Source of the DNA: Bacteroidales bacterium
GTDB lineage: Bacteria > Bacteroidota > Bacteroidia > Bacteroidales > WCHB1-69
Length of the DNA: 64,000 bases
Reading direction: 5' to 3'
Assembly: GCA_017962845.1 (NCBI GenBank)
Contig: JAGCUN010000043.1
Span: 1 to 64,000 of the forward strand
The notes under the pieces were generated by a model. That model saw only the letters and a list, made by a program, of their open reading frames with translations, did not search any database and was not told where the DNA came from. This document shows positions 1-9,272 of this stretch, in pieces (position 1 is the stretch's first letter; every line of letters starts with the position of its first letter). Both the position numbers and the translations under genes were made by a program.

Positions 1-540
1 AGCGCCCTCGACGTGGCAGGCGCCCCGGCCCAGACGGCCAAGCTCTGCCAGTACGGCCCGACGGTCGTGATCCTCGGCGCCGGCGGCAAGAGCGGCATGC
101 TCTGCTGCTACGAGGCCAAAAAGCGTGTTGGTGTGACCGGTAAGGTCATCGGTATCGCCAACAGTCCGAAATCCACCCAGCGTATCAAGGACCTCGGTTT
201 CTGCGACGTGGTGGTAAGCGCTGCCGGCATGACTCCCGTGCAGGTTTATGAGATGGTGGAAAGACTGACCGACGGCAAGATGTCCGATGTGACCATCAAC
301 TGCGTCAACGTGCCGGATCAGGAGATGACCGCCGTGCTCTGCACCAAGGATGACGGTATCGTTTACTTCTTCAGCATGGCCACCAGCTTCACCAAGGCTT
401 CCCTCGGTGCAGAAGGTATCGGCAGCGACGTGAACATGATCATGGGTAACGGCTACACCAAGGGTCACGCCGAATTCACCCTCCAGGAGCTCCGCGAAAG
501 CCCCGAACTTCGCAAGATTTTCGAAGAACTTTACGCATAA
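1..540 (+). CDS. kdd: L-erythro-3,5-diaminohexanoate dehydrogenase, 3' part
   Basis: The reading frame is open from base 1, so the gene begins upstream and only the last 179 codons are visible. The enzyme oxidises L-erythro-3,5-diaminohexanoate to a 5-amino-3-oxohexanoate with NAD(P)+, a middle step of anaerobic lysine fermentation. The visible part holds a Rossmann-type nucleotide-binding loop (GAGGKSGM, near visible residues 26-33) followed by CCYEAKKR, which I recognise from Kdd of Fusobacterium and Porphyromonas. It ends at TAA and is followed directly by a strong terminator, so it is probably the last gene of a lysine-degradation operon lying to the left. Another member of the zinc-free alcohol dehydrogenase-like superfamily is the main alternative. 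Confidence 0.8.
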   Translation, partial: SALDVAGAPAQTAKLCQYGPTVVILGAGGKSGMLCCYEAKKRVGVTGKVIGIANSPKSTQRIKDLGFCDVVVSAAGMTPVQVYEMVERLTDGKMSDVTINCVNVPDQEMTAVLCTKDDGIVYFFSMATSFTKASLGAEGIGSDVNMIMGNGYTKGHAEFTLQELRESPELRKIFEELYA

Positions 541-556
541 TACTAAATTTCAGCAG

Positions 557-588
557 AAAAAGAGCGACCACACCAGGCCGCTCTTTTT
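557..588 (+). terminator. rho-independent terminator after kdd
   Basis: A perfect 10-bp stem (557-566 AAAAAGAGCG with 579-588 CGCTCTTTTT) encloses a 12-nt loop and ends in a T run. It lies 17 bases after the kdd stop codon. The A/T flanks make it potentially active in both directions. Confidence 0.85.
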
Positions 589-612
589 CGTTTTACCCCC
601 AAATTGAAGACC

Positions 613-1557
613 ATGGATTTCACGGCTCACGAATGGCACATCATCTCCAATCCTAACACGAGTTCCAAAAATCGGAAAATGGAGGAGGAGCATCTTCTCG
701 ACCAATTCAAAAGCATGCATATTCCCCATACCATGCACTTATCGGACGGTGCGGGGAAAGGATGGGCGATTGCCAAAGAGCTGTGTGAAAGCGGGATACG
801 CCACCTGATGGTGTTTGGCGGTGACGGCAGCATCAACGAGGTGGTGAACGGCATCTACGAGTCGGGGGCGGACCCCGAGGAGGTCTATCTCGCCATCGTT
901 CCATTCGGCACAGGCAACGATTTCTGCCGTACGCTCGGTTACCCGCAGCGCCCCCACGACTTCCTGATTTTCAAAGATAAAGCGCAGTTTTTGCCCACCG
1001 ATGTGGGGGTGGTGGAGACTGTTGTGGACGGGGGGGTGACGGCACACCGTCACTTCATCAACATTGCCGGTTTCGCCTTCGATGCGGCGGTCATCAACGA
1101 GACCACGAAAGGCAAGCCGAAACTTTTTCCAAATGCAGTTTACTTGATGAAACTGGTGAAAGTGCTGTTCGGCTACTCCTGCACACCAGTTCACATCACC
1201 ACGGAGGAGGGCGAGTACAGCGACGAGATGTTCACCATCGCATGCGGCAATGCTCAGTACAACGGCAACGGGATGCGTCAGGTGCCGATGGCCGACCCCC
1301 ACGACGGCAAGTTCGACCTCGTCACTATCCGTAAGATCCGTCCGATGAAAGTGATAGCCAATGTCAAGAACCTGTTTGCCGGGAAGCACATCACTCTGCC
1401 GGAGGTGAGGGTGACCCGCACCCATTTCGTGGAAATCACGGCAGAGAAGCCCATTCTGGGCGAAGTGGAGGGCGAGATGCTGCAGACCGGAAATTACCGC
1501 ATTCGCATCGCCGATGGGAGGTTGAATGTGTTGGGCAATTTTGTTGAAAAAAAATAA
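613..1557 (+). CDS. diacylglycerol kinase family lipid kinase (DagK/YegS-like)
   Basis: This 314-residue protein is a soluble lipid kinase of the DAGK catalytic family, which phosphorylates diacylglycerol or a related lipid using ATP at the membrane face. The nucleotide-binding signature GGDGSINEVVNG is at residues 69-80, and PFGTGNDF follows about 30 residues later, both hallmarks of the family. The length is normal for bacterial YegS/DgkB-type enzymes. I chose ATG 613; a TTG at 604 in the same frame would add three residues. It is a single-gene unit between the kdd terminator and a new promoter at 1590. The exact lipid substrate (diacylglycerol, sphingoid base or undecaprenol) cannot be read from the sequence. 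Confidence 0.88.
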   Translation: MDFTAHEWHIISNPNTSSKNRKMEEEHLLDQFKSMHIPHTMHLSDGAGKGWAIAKELCESGIRHLMVFGGDGSINEVVNGIYESGADPEEVYLAIVPFGTGNDFCRTLGYPQRPHDFLIFKDKAQFLPTDVGVVETVVDGGVTAHRHFINIAGFAFDAAVINETTKGKPKLFPNAVYLMKLVKVLFGYSCTPVHITTEEGEYSDEMFTIACGNAQYNGNGMRQVPMADPHDGKFDLVTIRKIRPMKVIANVKNLFAGKHITLPEVRVTRTHFVEITAEKPILGEVEGEMLQTGNYRIRIADGRLNVLGNFVEKK

Positions 1558-1589
1558 AGAAATTTCACTTTTCGTATTAAAAAAAACAA

Positions 1590-1597
1590 TACCTTTG
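1590..1597 (+). promoter_or_regulatory. -7 promoter box for the unknown gene at 1634
   Basis: TACCTTTG matches the Bacteroidota primary sigma -7 consensus TAnnTTTG and is followed by C. It lies 36 bases before the ATG, with an AAAGGA ribosome-binding-like stretch at 1626-1631. Confidence 0.6.
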
Positions 1598-1633
1598 CAC
1601 GTTTTAAACAAAAAATAAAAACTGCAAAGGAAG

Positions 1634-3166
1634 ATGAGTCAATGTATTCTGGCACACGGACATAACGGGGGCTATCGGCATCTGCACACTGCCGGTGTGC
1701 TGCCCACGCTGGACCCGTCGCCGGACATCACTGCTCATGCTGACGGCAAGGCAGGTTCCGTCGGTTATTGTGTGGAGCTGACCGACGAGGGAGGGTGGAT
1801 CTCCATCTTCCAGCTGCGTTATGACCCCGCCAAGGATGACGAGCTGGGATACATTGCCTTCTCGGTCTTCGTCAACACAGGCTGCCTCATCCCGCACATC
1901 AAGGAGGCGCTCGACCGCGTACTGGCCACCTACGACCTCCGCACTGGTCGTACCGGCCGTGTGGAAATCCCAGAAGACTGGCATTTTGTGGATCAGCTCA
2001 ACGAGGTGCTGGAGGAACGGGAGGTAACGCATACTCACCCCTGGATTCCATCAGAACGGAGCGAGAATGCCAAGATGTACATACCCTCCTCCCGCATAGA
2101 GCCTTATCTGCAGCAGCTGTCATTACCGCGTTACACACTATACCAACATATCTTCATCATTCCGGAAGAGGTGGCTGAAAAGTCACATGACCCGCTCTTC
2201 TCCATTCTCGGAAAGAAGATGGACACCACCCCCGACATTTCACAGGAGATGGAATTCGAGTTGCACGAGCTGAATCAAATGCACCAGCCAAAGCATTCCG
2301 AGCCGGCATCCGACACAGCCACCATACAAGTCACTTTCACATTCGGGAAAAGCAAGTTCGTGAGTCCCGGCCGCACCGAGTTCACCTGCACCGACCCGCA
2401 AGTGCAATACAACGAGGTTACGCAAGTCATCTCCTACCCCAAGGATGCGGACGTCAAAGGAGCACGATACACCTTCACTTTCGCCGACACCTACTCTCCT
2501 TGCAGTGGGGTGATACTTCCCAGCGACACACTTGACATTACGCTTCATTACAGCAAGCGAGGACGGTTCACCTTTTACAAACCACTGCTCATCGGCCTCA
2601 TCATCATCTTGGCATGCATTGCTATCTTCATCATTATCAAAAATATACATATCCCCGTACCCCAACAACCCAAACCGACAGAGTCCAGGCCCACACTCAT
2701 CCACGACGACCCCGACCATCCGGTTTACGCCGATGACGCTCCCGGTCCGAACGACACGGTAGGATGGGCGATCAAATACACACAGGACTATCTCTCCACC
2801 GACGAGTGGCAGGAGGATTCCCTCCAGAAATACGACCTCATGCTCCAGCATTACGACAAGCAATCGCTGTTGGATGCGAACCAGCAGCGCGTAAAGGAGC
2901 AGGTGCATGCCAACCTGCTGTTCCGCAGGGCACTTAACCGCAACTTCCTCACCAAAGGTGACAACAGTCTGCAAGACCTGACCGACACCACCCGCTTCCC
3001 CAACATGGAGCAGGGACTCGGAGAAGAGCGGTATCAATTCATGAAAAACATTGTGGCTTCGCCCGAAATGCGCAAACGCATCACCCAACGGCGCGGCGAC
3101 ATCATCAAAGCCGACTATCCTCATCTGTATGAAATCATCAGTGGGGAGAAATTGCCGACAGAATAG
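1634..3166 (+). CDS. unknown protein with one central membrane span
   Basis: I do not recognise this 510-residue protein. The N-terminal third is mixed alpha/beta and begins SQCILAHGHNGGYRHLH with no signal peptide. The central part (roughly residues 230-310) is rich in beta-strand-like segments. A single strongly hydrophobic span lies at about residues 316-336 (LLIGLIIILACIAIFIII), followed by a Pro-rich linker and a charged helical C-terminal region of about 150 residues. With no signal peptide, the N-terminal part is probably cytoplasmic and the C-terminal part periplasmic (inference). It has its own promoter and stands 62 bases before dnaE, so cotranscription is possible. Its codon use resembles its neighbours. 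A remote link to N-terminal domains of GTPase-associated conflict proteins is only a guess. Confidence 0.75.
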   Translation: MSQCILAHGHNGGYRHLHTAGVLPTLDPSPDITAHADGKAGSVGYCVELTDEGGWISIFQLRYDPAKDDELGYIAFSVFVNTGCLIPHIKEALDRVLATYDLRTGRTGRVEIPEDWHFVDQLNEVLEEREVTHTHPWIPSERSENAKMYIPSSRIEPYLQQLSLPRYTLYQHIFIIPEEVAEKSHDPLFSILGKKMDTTPDISQEMEFELHELNQMHQPKHSEPASDTATIQVTFTFGKSKFVSPGRTEFTCTDPQVQYNEVTQVISYPKDADVKGARYTFTFADTYSPCSGVILPSDTLDITLHYSKRGRFTFYKPLLIGLIIILACIAIFIIIKNIHIPVPQQPKPTESRPTLIHDDPDHPVYADDAPGPNDTVGWAIKYTQDYLSTDEWQEDSLQKYDLMLQHYDKQSLLDANQQRVKEQVHANLLFRRALNRNFLTKGDNSLQDLTDTTRFPNMEQGLGEERYQFMKNIVASPEMRKRITQRRGDIIKADYPHLYEIISGEKLPTE

Positions 3167-3228
3167 CAGCAGGAGCTATCCCCTCATTCCTGCAACTTTC
3201 TTTAACCCAACCATTAACCTCAACCATC

Positions 3229-6200
3229 ATGGCACAATTCTCACATCTCCACGTACACACGCAGTACTCATTGTTAGACGGTCTGGCGGACATCCCGTCG
3301 CTCATCAAGAAAGCCTACGCCGACGGCCAGCGGTCGATGGCCGTGACCGACCATGGCAACATGTACGGCATTTACGCCTTTGTGAAGGAGGTGGAGAAAT
3401 TCAACAAGGAGCACAAGGACGACCCCTTCAAGGCCATCATCGGGTGTGAGGTCTATGTGGCCCGCAACTGCAGCCGTTTCTCGAAACGGAAGGAGGTGAA
3501 ATCGGACCGCAGCGGCCACCATCTCGTGCTGTTGGCGAAGAACATGGTGGGCTACCGCAACCTGAGCCACCTGGTGTCGCTCGGCTGGATTGAGGGCGAG
3601 TACTACACGCCGCGTGTGGACAAGGAGATCATGCGCCAGTACTCGGAAGGGATTATCGCCTGCTCTGCCTGCCTGGGTGGCGAGCTGCCGCAGGTCATCA
3701 TGGCCGACAACCCGTCGCTGCACGACGGCAACATCCCCGTCAACTTCAACTTGGAACGCGCCGACAAGGTGGTGGAAGAGTTCAAAGACATTTATGGTGA
3801 TGACTATTATATTGAGCTTCAGCGCAATGGACACAAAGAGCAGACATTGGTGAATGCGGCCCTGCTGCAACTCGCCGAGAAGCACCACGTGCGCTGCATC
3901 GCCACCAACGATGTTCATTTTGTGAACCGCGAGGATTTCGAAGCGCACAAGATGCTCATCTGCATCAATACCAGAAAAGAATATACAGCCACTGGCACGG
4001 TGGGCCAGGACGAGGACAAGGGGATGGCCTATTCGGGCGAGGAATATTTCCGAACGACGGCCGAGATGGAGGAGCTGTTTGCCGACCACCCCGAGGTGCT
4101 GGCCAACACGCAGCACGTGTCGGACAAGGTGCAGGTGCTCTCGTTGCAGCACGCCCCCACCCTGCCCCGCTTCGTGGTGCCGGAAGAGTTCCGCAAGAAC
4201 GACGACTATCCGCTTTATTTTGAGGACTTTGGTAAGCCGCTGAAACAGGTTGAGAATCTGCAATTCACCGATGAGTTCGACTACCTGGGTTATCTCACCT
4301 GGGTGGGCGCGCACAAACGGTGGGGCGACTACGGGGAGGAGATTAAAAACCGACTGCTGTTTGAGTTGGAGACGGTGGGAAAGATGGGCTACCCGGGCTA
4401 CTTCCTGATTGTGCTGGACTTCATCGAGGCGGGAAAGAAGAATGGCATCCGCTTCGGACCGGGGCGTGGTTCGGCGGCAGGTTCGGCCATCGCTTACTGT
4501 CTGCACATTACCAATATCGACCCCATCAAATACGACCTGCTGTTTGAGCGTTTCTTGAACCCCGACCGTATCTCACTGCCGGATATGGATATTGATATGG
4601 ACGGCAGCGGCCGCGAGAAGACCATCCAGTATGTGAGCGAGAAGTACGGCAAGGAGAAGGTGGCCGTAATCGTGACGCTGATGGAGATGAAGGGAAAGAC
4701 GGCCATCAAGGACTGCGCCCGCGCGCTGATGCTGCCGCTGTCGGAAAGCGACCGTCTGTCAAAGATGGTGCCCGACGATGCCAAGACGCTGGAGAAGGCC
4801 ATGGAAGCGACACCGGAGCTGAAGAACGAGCTGGAAAACGGCACGCCGTTGGTGAAACAGACCTTACAGTTCGCTTTGAAACTCGACGGCACGCTGCGCG
4901 GCACAGGCGTACACGCCTGCGGTGTCATCATCGGACGCGACAGCCTGTTCGACTGCATCCCGCTGGCCACCTCCAAGAACTCGGAGACCATGGTGGTGCA
5001 GTACGAAGGCTCGCTGGTGGAAGAGGCCGGACTGCTGAAGATGGACTTCCTCGGTTTGAAGACTTTGGACATCATCACCCACACTTTAAACAACATCAAA
5101 AAGAGTAAAGGAATTGATATAGAGATTGATGACATCCCGTTGGACGATGCGCCCACCTACCGTCTGTTCCAGAATGGCGACACCACGGCCATCTTCCAGT
5201 TTGAAAGTGCCGGAATGCGGAAATACCTCCGCGAGCTGAAGCCCGACTGCTTCGAGGATATCATCGCCATGGTGTCGCTCTACCGTCCCGGCCCGATGGA
5301 CAACATCCCTTCGTTCATCGCCCGCAAGCACGGCCGTGAGGAAATCACCTACCCCATCCCCGAGATGGGAAAGATTCTCGATGAAACGTATGGTATCACC
5401 GTGTACCAGGAGCAGGTGATGTTGCTTTCGCGCCTGCTGGCCGGGTTCACGAGAGGCCAGGCCGATACCTTGCGTAAAGCAATGGGCAAGAAGAAGATAG
5501 ACTTGATGAACGACCTTCAGAGCAAGTTCTATTATGGCGGTACGCAGAATGATTACAACAAGAGCGACCTCGAAAAGATCTGGAAAGAGTGGGAGAAGTT
5601 CGCCTCATATGCCTTCAACAAGTCGCACGCCACCTGCTACGCTTTCGTCTCCTACCAGACCGCCTGGCTGAAAGCCAACTACATGGCCGAGTTCCTCGCG
5701 GCGAATATGACGTTGGAAATCACCGATTTGAAGAAAGTGACCGAGTTGATTGACGAGGCCGAAAAGCAGGGCATTCCGGTGCTGCCCCCCGACATCAACG
5801 AGTCGGAGGTGGAGTTCACGGTCAACAAGGACGGGGCTATCCGTTTCGCCTTGGCGGCGTTGAAGGGCGTAGGCACCAATGCGGTGGCCGACATCATCGC
5901 CGAACGCAATGCCAACGGGCCTTTCAAAGATATTTTCGACTTCATCAGCCGTATCAACCTGCGGTCGTGCAACCGCCGTATTGTGGAGAACATGGCGGCG
6001 GTGGGCTGTTTCGACAGTTTCGGCAACATTCACCGTGCGCAGTTTTTCTTTGAGGGAAAAGACAAAAAGAGCTTCGTGGAGAAGCTGATGGCCTACGGGG
6101 CAAAGCAGCAGGATCCGGCGCAGCAGGCACAGATGTCGTTCTTTGACACTGATGGTGCCGACAACGACAGCGGCGCGCTGCCCCCCATCCCCGAATGCGA

Positions 6201-6921
6201 GCCATGGAGTTCCTTCGAGATGTTGCGCCACGAGCGCGAAATCGCCGGTTTCTATATTTCCGGACACCCGCTTGATGCCTACAAGCCCATCATCGAATCA
6301 TGCTGCAACACTGACCTCGGCACCTTCTCGCTCGACAAAGGGGCGTGGTTCAAGCTGACGGGGCGCAGACTGGTGTTTGCGGCCATCGTGACGGCAGCGC
6401 AGCATAAGATCGGAAAGACTGGTAACCCATACGGTATCATCACTTTAGAAGATTACCAGAACAGCTACGAGTGGATGCTTTTTGGCGAGGACTATGCCCG
6501 CTACAAACACCTCTTCAACGCAGGAGAATTTCTGCTTTTCAACGCTTATATAAAAGAAAGAGGGTTTGAAAAAGATGTTTCCAAAAAGAACTTTATGCTT
6601 TCTCCCTCCTCAGTCATCTACCTCCGCGATGCGTATAGTAAAATCGTTAATGCAGTGAAAATCAAGATGAACATCTACGAGGCCACCGCCAACAGCGCGG
6701 AGCTCATCCGCGACTGGGTGGAGCGGTCGAACGAGAAATGCACGAATGACGGACGTGGCACGGGCACCAAGAAACTCATCATCTCCATCACCGACGGCAA
6801 CCACGAATTCTCGTCAGACTTTACAAGCGCCGAGATGAAGGTGGACCCGGAGGCATTCATCGCCACCAAACCTTCCGCCCTTCTTTGCGACATTCAATTG
6901 CTCAACGACTACAAAAAATAA
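3229..6921 (+). CDS. dnaE: DNA polymerase III subunit alpha
   Basis: This is the catalytic subunit of the replicative DNA polymerase (1230 residues). The N-terminal PHP domain starts FSHLHVHTQYSLLDG (residues 4-18). The polymerase active site holds PDMDIDMD at residues 451-458 and a third acidic residue at D606 in LKMDFLGLKTLD; these correspond to the three catalytic aspartates of the C-family. GPGRGSAAGS precedes the first motif. The fingers, tandem helix-hairpin-helix and C-terminal OB-fold regions follow, and the length is close to other DnaE proteins. No DnaQ-like exonuclease domain is inserted, so it is DnaE rather than PolC. It is followed 29 bases later by the helicase gene, consistent with a replication/repair transcription unit. 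Confidence 0.97.
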   Translation: MAQFSHLHVHTQYSLLDGLADIPSLIKKAYADGQRSMAVTDHGNMYGIYAFVKEVEKFNKEHKDDPFKAIIGCEVYVARNCSRFSKRKEVKSDRSGHHLVLLAKNMVGYRNLSHLVSLGWIEGEYYTPRVDKEIMRQYSEGIIACSACLGGELPQVIMADNPSLHDGNIPVNFNLERADKVVEEFKDIYGDDYYIELQRNGHKEQTLVNAALLQLAEKHHVRCIATNDVHFVNREDFEAHKMLICINTRKEYTATGTVGQDEDKGMAYSGEEYFRTTAEMEELFADHPEVLANTQHVSDKVQVLSLQHAPTLPRFVVPEEFRKNDDYPLYFEDFGKPLKQVENLQFTDEFDYLGYLTWVGAHKRWGDYGEEIKNRLLFELETVGKMGYPGYFLIVLDFIEAGKKNGIRFGPGRGSAAGSAIAYCLHITNIDPIKYDLLFERFLNPDRISLPDMDIDMDGSGREKTIQYVSEKYGKEKVAVIVTLMEMKGKTAIKDCARALMLPLSESDRLSKMVPDDAKTLEKAMEATPELKNELENGTPLVKQTLQFALKLDGTLRGTGVHACGVIIGRDSLFDCIPLATSKNSETMVVQYEGSLVEEAGLLKMDFLGLKTLDIITHTLNNIKKSKGIDIEIDDIPLDDAPTYRLFQNGDTTAIFQFESAGMRKYLRELKPDCFEDIIAMVSLYRPGPMDNIPSFIARKHGREEITYPIPEMGKILDETYGITVYQEQVMLLSRLLAGFTRGQADTLRKAMGKKKIDLMNDLQSKFYYGGTQNDYNKSDLEKIWKEWEKFASYAFNKSHATCYAFVSYQTAWLKANYMAEFLAANMTLEITDLKKVTELIDEAEKQGIPVLPPDINESEVEFTVNKDGAIRFALAALKGVGTNAVADIIAERNANGPFKDIFDFISRINLRSCNRRIVENMAAVGCFDSFGNIHRAQFFFEGKDKKSFVEKLMAYGAKQQDPAQQAQMSFFDTDGADNDSGALPPIPECEPWSSFEMLRHEREIAGFYISGHPLDAYKPIIESCCNTDLGTFSLDKGAWFKLTGRRLVFAAIVTAAQHKIGKTGNPYGIITLEDYQNSYEWMLFGEDYARYKHLFNAGEFLLFNAYIKERGFEKDVSKKNFMLSPSSVIYLRDAYSKIVNAVKIKMNIYEATANSAELIRDWVERSNEKCTNDGRGTGTKKLIISITDGNHEFSSDFTSAEMKVDPEAFIATKPSALLCDIQLLNDYKK

Positions 6922-6950
6922 ACCATTCACCTTTTCTAAAAAAGACTACC

Positions 6951-9263
6951 ATGAGCCAGAACAAAAGTGACATTCTTTCACAACTCAATGATTCACAACG
7001 TGAAGCCGTTTGCGCTGTCGAAGGTCCCGTGATGGTGATTGCCGGTGCAGGATCGGGCAAGACCCGCGTGCTCACCTACCGCATCGCCTATATGCTGGAG
7101 CAAGGTATCGCCCCGTGGCGCATCCTTGCCCTCACCTTCACCAACAAGGCGGCCCGCGAGATGACCGAGCGTATCCTCAAACTTATCGGCGACAAACGCG
7201 CCAAGGCAGTGCAGATGGGCACTTTCCACTCCGTATTTTTGAGAATATTACGCACAGAAGCCGACAAAATCGGTTTTTCCAGCGGTCTCACCGTTTACGA
7301 CACCGACGACTCCAAAGCATTGCTGCGCAACATCGTAAAAGAGATGAATTTGGATCCGAAAGTGTATGTCGTGAACTTCATCCTTAACCGCATCTCAGCC
7401 GCCAAGTCGAGTCTGCTGTCTGCGGAGGACTACGCGCAGAATACGGAGGCCAAAGCGTACGACAAGGATTGCGGAAAGCCGCTCATCTCCGAGATTTTCA
7501 CCCGCTACAACACCCGTCTGCACAGCTCCAACGCCATGGATTTCGACGACATCCTATATTATATGAACATGCTGCTGCGCGACTTTCCCGACATGCTGTT
7601 CAAGTACCAGAACCGTTTCCAGTACGTGCTGGTGGATGAGTATCAGGACACCAACTTTGCGCAGTATATGATTATCAAGAAGATAGCCGCCGCGCACCAC
7701 AACATCTGCGTAGTGGGCGATGATGCGCAGAGCATCTACGGATTCCGCGGCGCCGACATCAACAACATCCTCAACTTCAAACGCGACTACAAGGAGGCGC
7801 GCATCGTGAAGTTGGAGCAGAACTACCGTTCCACCCAGAACATTGTGAAAGCCGCCAATGCCGTCATCAAGAACAACAACAAGCAGATTCCCAAGACGGT
7901 ATGGACGGATAATGAGGAGGGTGCACCCATCAACGTGCTGTCGGCTTCCAACGAAAACGACGAAGCGATGCTGGTGTGCGACTCCATTTTCGAGGTGGAA
8001 CGCACCTACCATGTGGATTACAACGACATCGCCATCTTGTACCGCACCAACATGCAGTCGCGTGCGTTGGAGGAGTGCCTGATTCGCAAGCACATTCCGT
8101 ATCGGATCTACGGCGGCACCTCCTTCTATGCACGGAAGGAGATCAAAGACATACTGGCTTACTGCAGGTTAGCCGTCAACCACTACGATGAAGAAGCATT
8201 ACGGCGGGTCATTAACTACCCGTTGCGCGGTATCGGCGAGACGAGTGTGGAGCGCGTGGTGGCCTGCGCGGCCGAACAGGGCGTACGGGCTTGGGATATC
8301 CTGGAAAATCCTCACTTCTATGAGGTGCCTGTCAACAATCCCACCAAAGAGAAATTTGTGGAGTTTGTGGCTAAAATCAAGAGTTTCACGGCGATGCTGC
8401 AGTCGAAGGATGCCTACGAGCTGGGCAAGCACATCGCATTTGCCTCAGGCATTGTGGCGGCGCTGAAGGCCGATCCGTCGGAGAAAGACCGCGCCGACAA
8501 TGTGGAAGAGTTGCTGGATGCCATGAAAGACTTCTCGGAAAATGCCGAAGAGACCACCTTCAACGAAGAGACTGGTGAGATGATTACCGACTTCAAGCCC
8601 ACCCTCGACCGTTTTTTGGAGAATGTGGCGTTGCTCACCGATGCCGACCAGAAAGACGAGGATGACTCGCACAAAATCAAGCTGATGACCATCCATTCGG
8701 CCAAAGGGCTGGAGTTTGACTATGTATATATTACAGGATTGGAGGAAAATCTGTTCCCCTCCTCGCTCTCGATTGGTTCGCGCAAAGAATTGGAAGAGGA
8801 GCGCCGGTTGTTCTATGTGGCCATCACGAGGGCGAAGAAGTCGCTGACGGTGACCTATGCCAACACCCGCTATCGTTTTGGCAGTCTGCAATTTTGCGAG
8901 CCGAGCCGATTCTTGGACGAGTTGCCGCGGGCGTGCATGAAAACCATCGAGAAGGCCTCGGTGGGACGTGGCACCTTCGCCAAAAAAGAGAACAAAAGCA
9001 GTCTTTGGTCGGACCGCACCTTCACCAAGAAGACAGCGCCCGCCAAGACCAAAAGCGACCTTAACATCTCAGCTTTCGGACGGTTGGCCAAAGCAGAAGA
9101 GTTGAAGCCTGGCCAGCGTATCTACCATCTCAAATTCGGTTACGGCACCATCGGGCGCATTGAGGGACCAGCCCACGACCAGAAGGCTGTCGTGGTATTC
9201 GACACATTAGGAGAGAAGGTGCTGCTGTTGAAATTCGCCAAACTGATTATTCCGAAGGCGTAG
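6951..9263 (+). CDS. pcrA: UvrD/PcrA-type superfamily 1 DNA helicase
   Basis: This 770-residue 3'-5' DNA helicase acts in repair and in clearing RNA polymerase or recombinase from DNA. Walker A is AGAGSGKT (31-38), Walker B/motif II contains DEYQDT starting at D229, motif III/IV includes QNYRST, motif V is IHSAKGLEF and motif VI is LFYVAITRAKK. The C-terminal 50 residues (GQRIYHLKFGYGTIGRI...) match the tudor-like RNA-polymerase-interacting domain of PcrA. The frame is open back to 6885 inside dnaE, but ATG 6951 gives the normal N-terminus just before LSQLNDSQREAV. It stops 9 bases before the convergent Rpn gene. Confidence 0.93.
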   Translation: MSQNKSDILSQLNDSQREAVCAVEGPVMVIAGAGSGKTRVLTYRIAYMLEQGIAPWRILALTFTNKAAREMTERILKLIGDKRAKAVQMGTFHSVFLRILRTEADKIGFSSGLTVYDTDDSKALLRNIVKEMNLDPKVYVVNFILNRISAAKSSLLSAEDYAQNTEAKAYDKDCGKPLISEIFTRYNTRLHSSNAMDFDDILYYMNMLLRDFPDMLFKYQNRFQYVLVDEYQDTNFAQYMIIKKIAAAHHNICVVGDDAQSIYGFRGADINNILNFKRDYKEARIVKLEQNYRSTQNIVKAANAVIKNNNKQIPKTVWTDNEEGAPINVLSASNENDEAMLVCDSIFEVERTYHVDYNDIAILYRTNMQSRALEECLIRKHIPYRIYGGTSFYARKEIKDILAYCRLAVNHYDEEALRRVINYPLRGIGETSVERVVACAAEQGVRAWDILENPHFYEVPVNNPTKEKFVEFVAKIKSFTAMLQSKDAYELGKHIAFASGIVAALKADPSEKDRADNVEELLDAMKDFSENAEETTFNEETGEMITDFKPTLDRFLENVALLTDADQKDEDDSHKIKLMTIHSAKGLEFDYVYITGLEENLFPSSLSIGSRKELEEERRLFYVAITRAKKSLTVTYANTRYRFGSLQFCEPSRFLDELPRACMKTIEKASVGRGTFAKKENKSSLWSDRTFTKKTAPAKTKSDLNISAFGRLAKAEELKPGQRIYHLKFGYGTIGRIEGPAHDQKAVVVFDTLGEKVLLLKFAKLIIPKA

Positions 9264-9272
9264 GGGGAAACA

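Noticed and set aside
3274-4506. 410-codon minus-strand frame opposite dnaE
   Set aside because: Shadow of dnaE, rich in His, Val and Arg from reading its codons in reverse; no promoter or homology.
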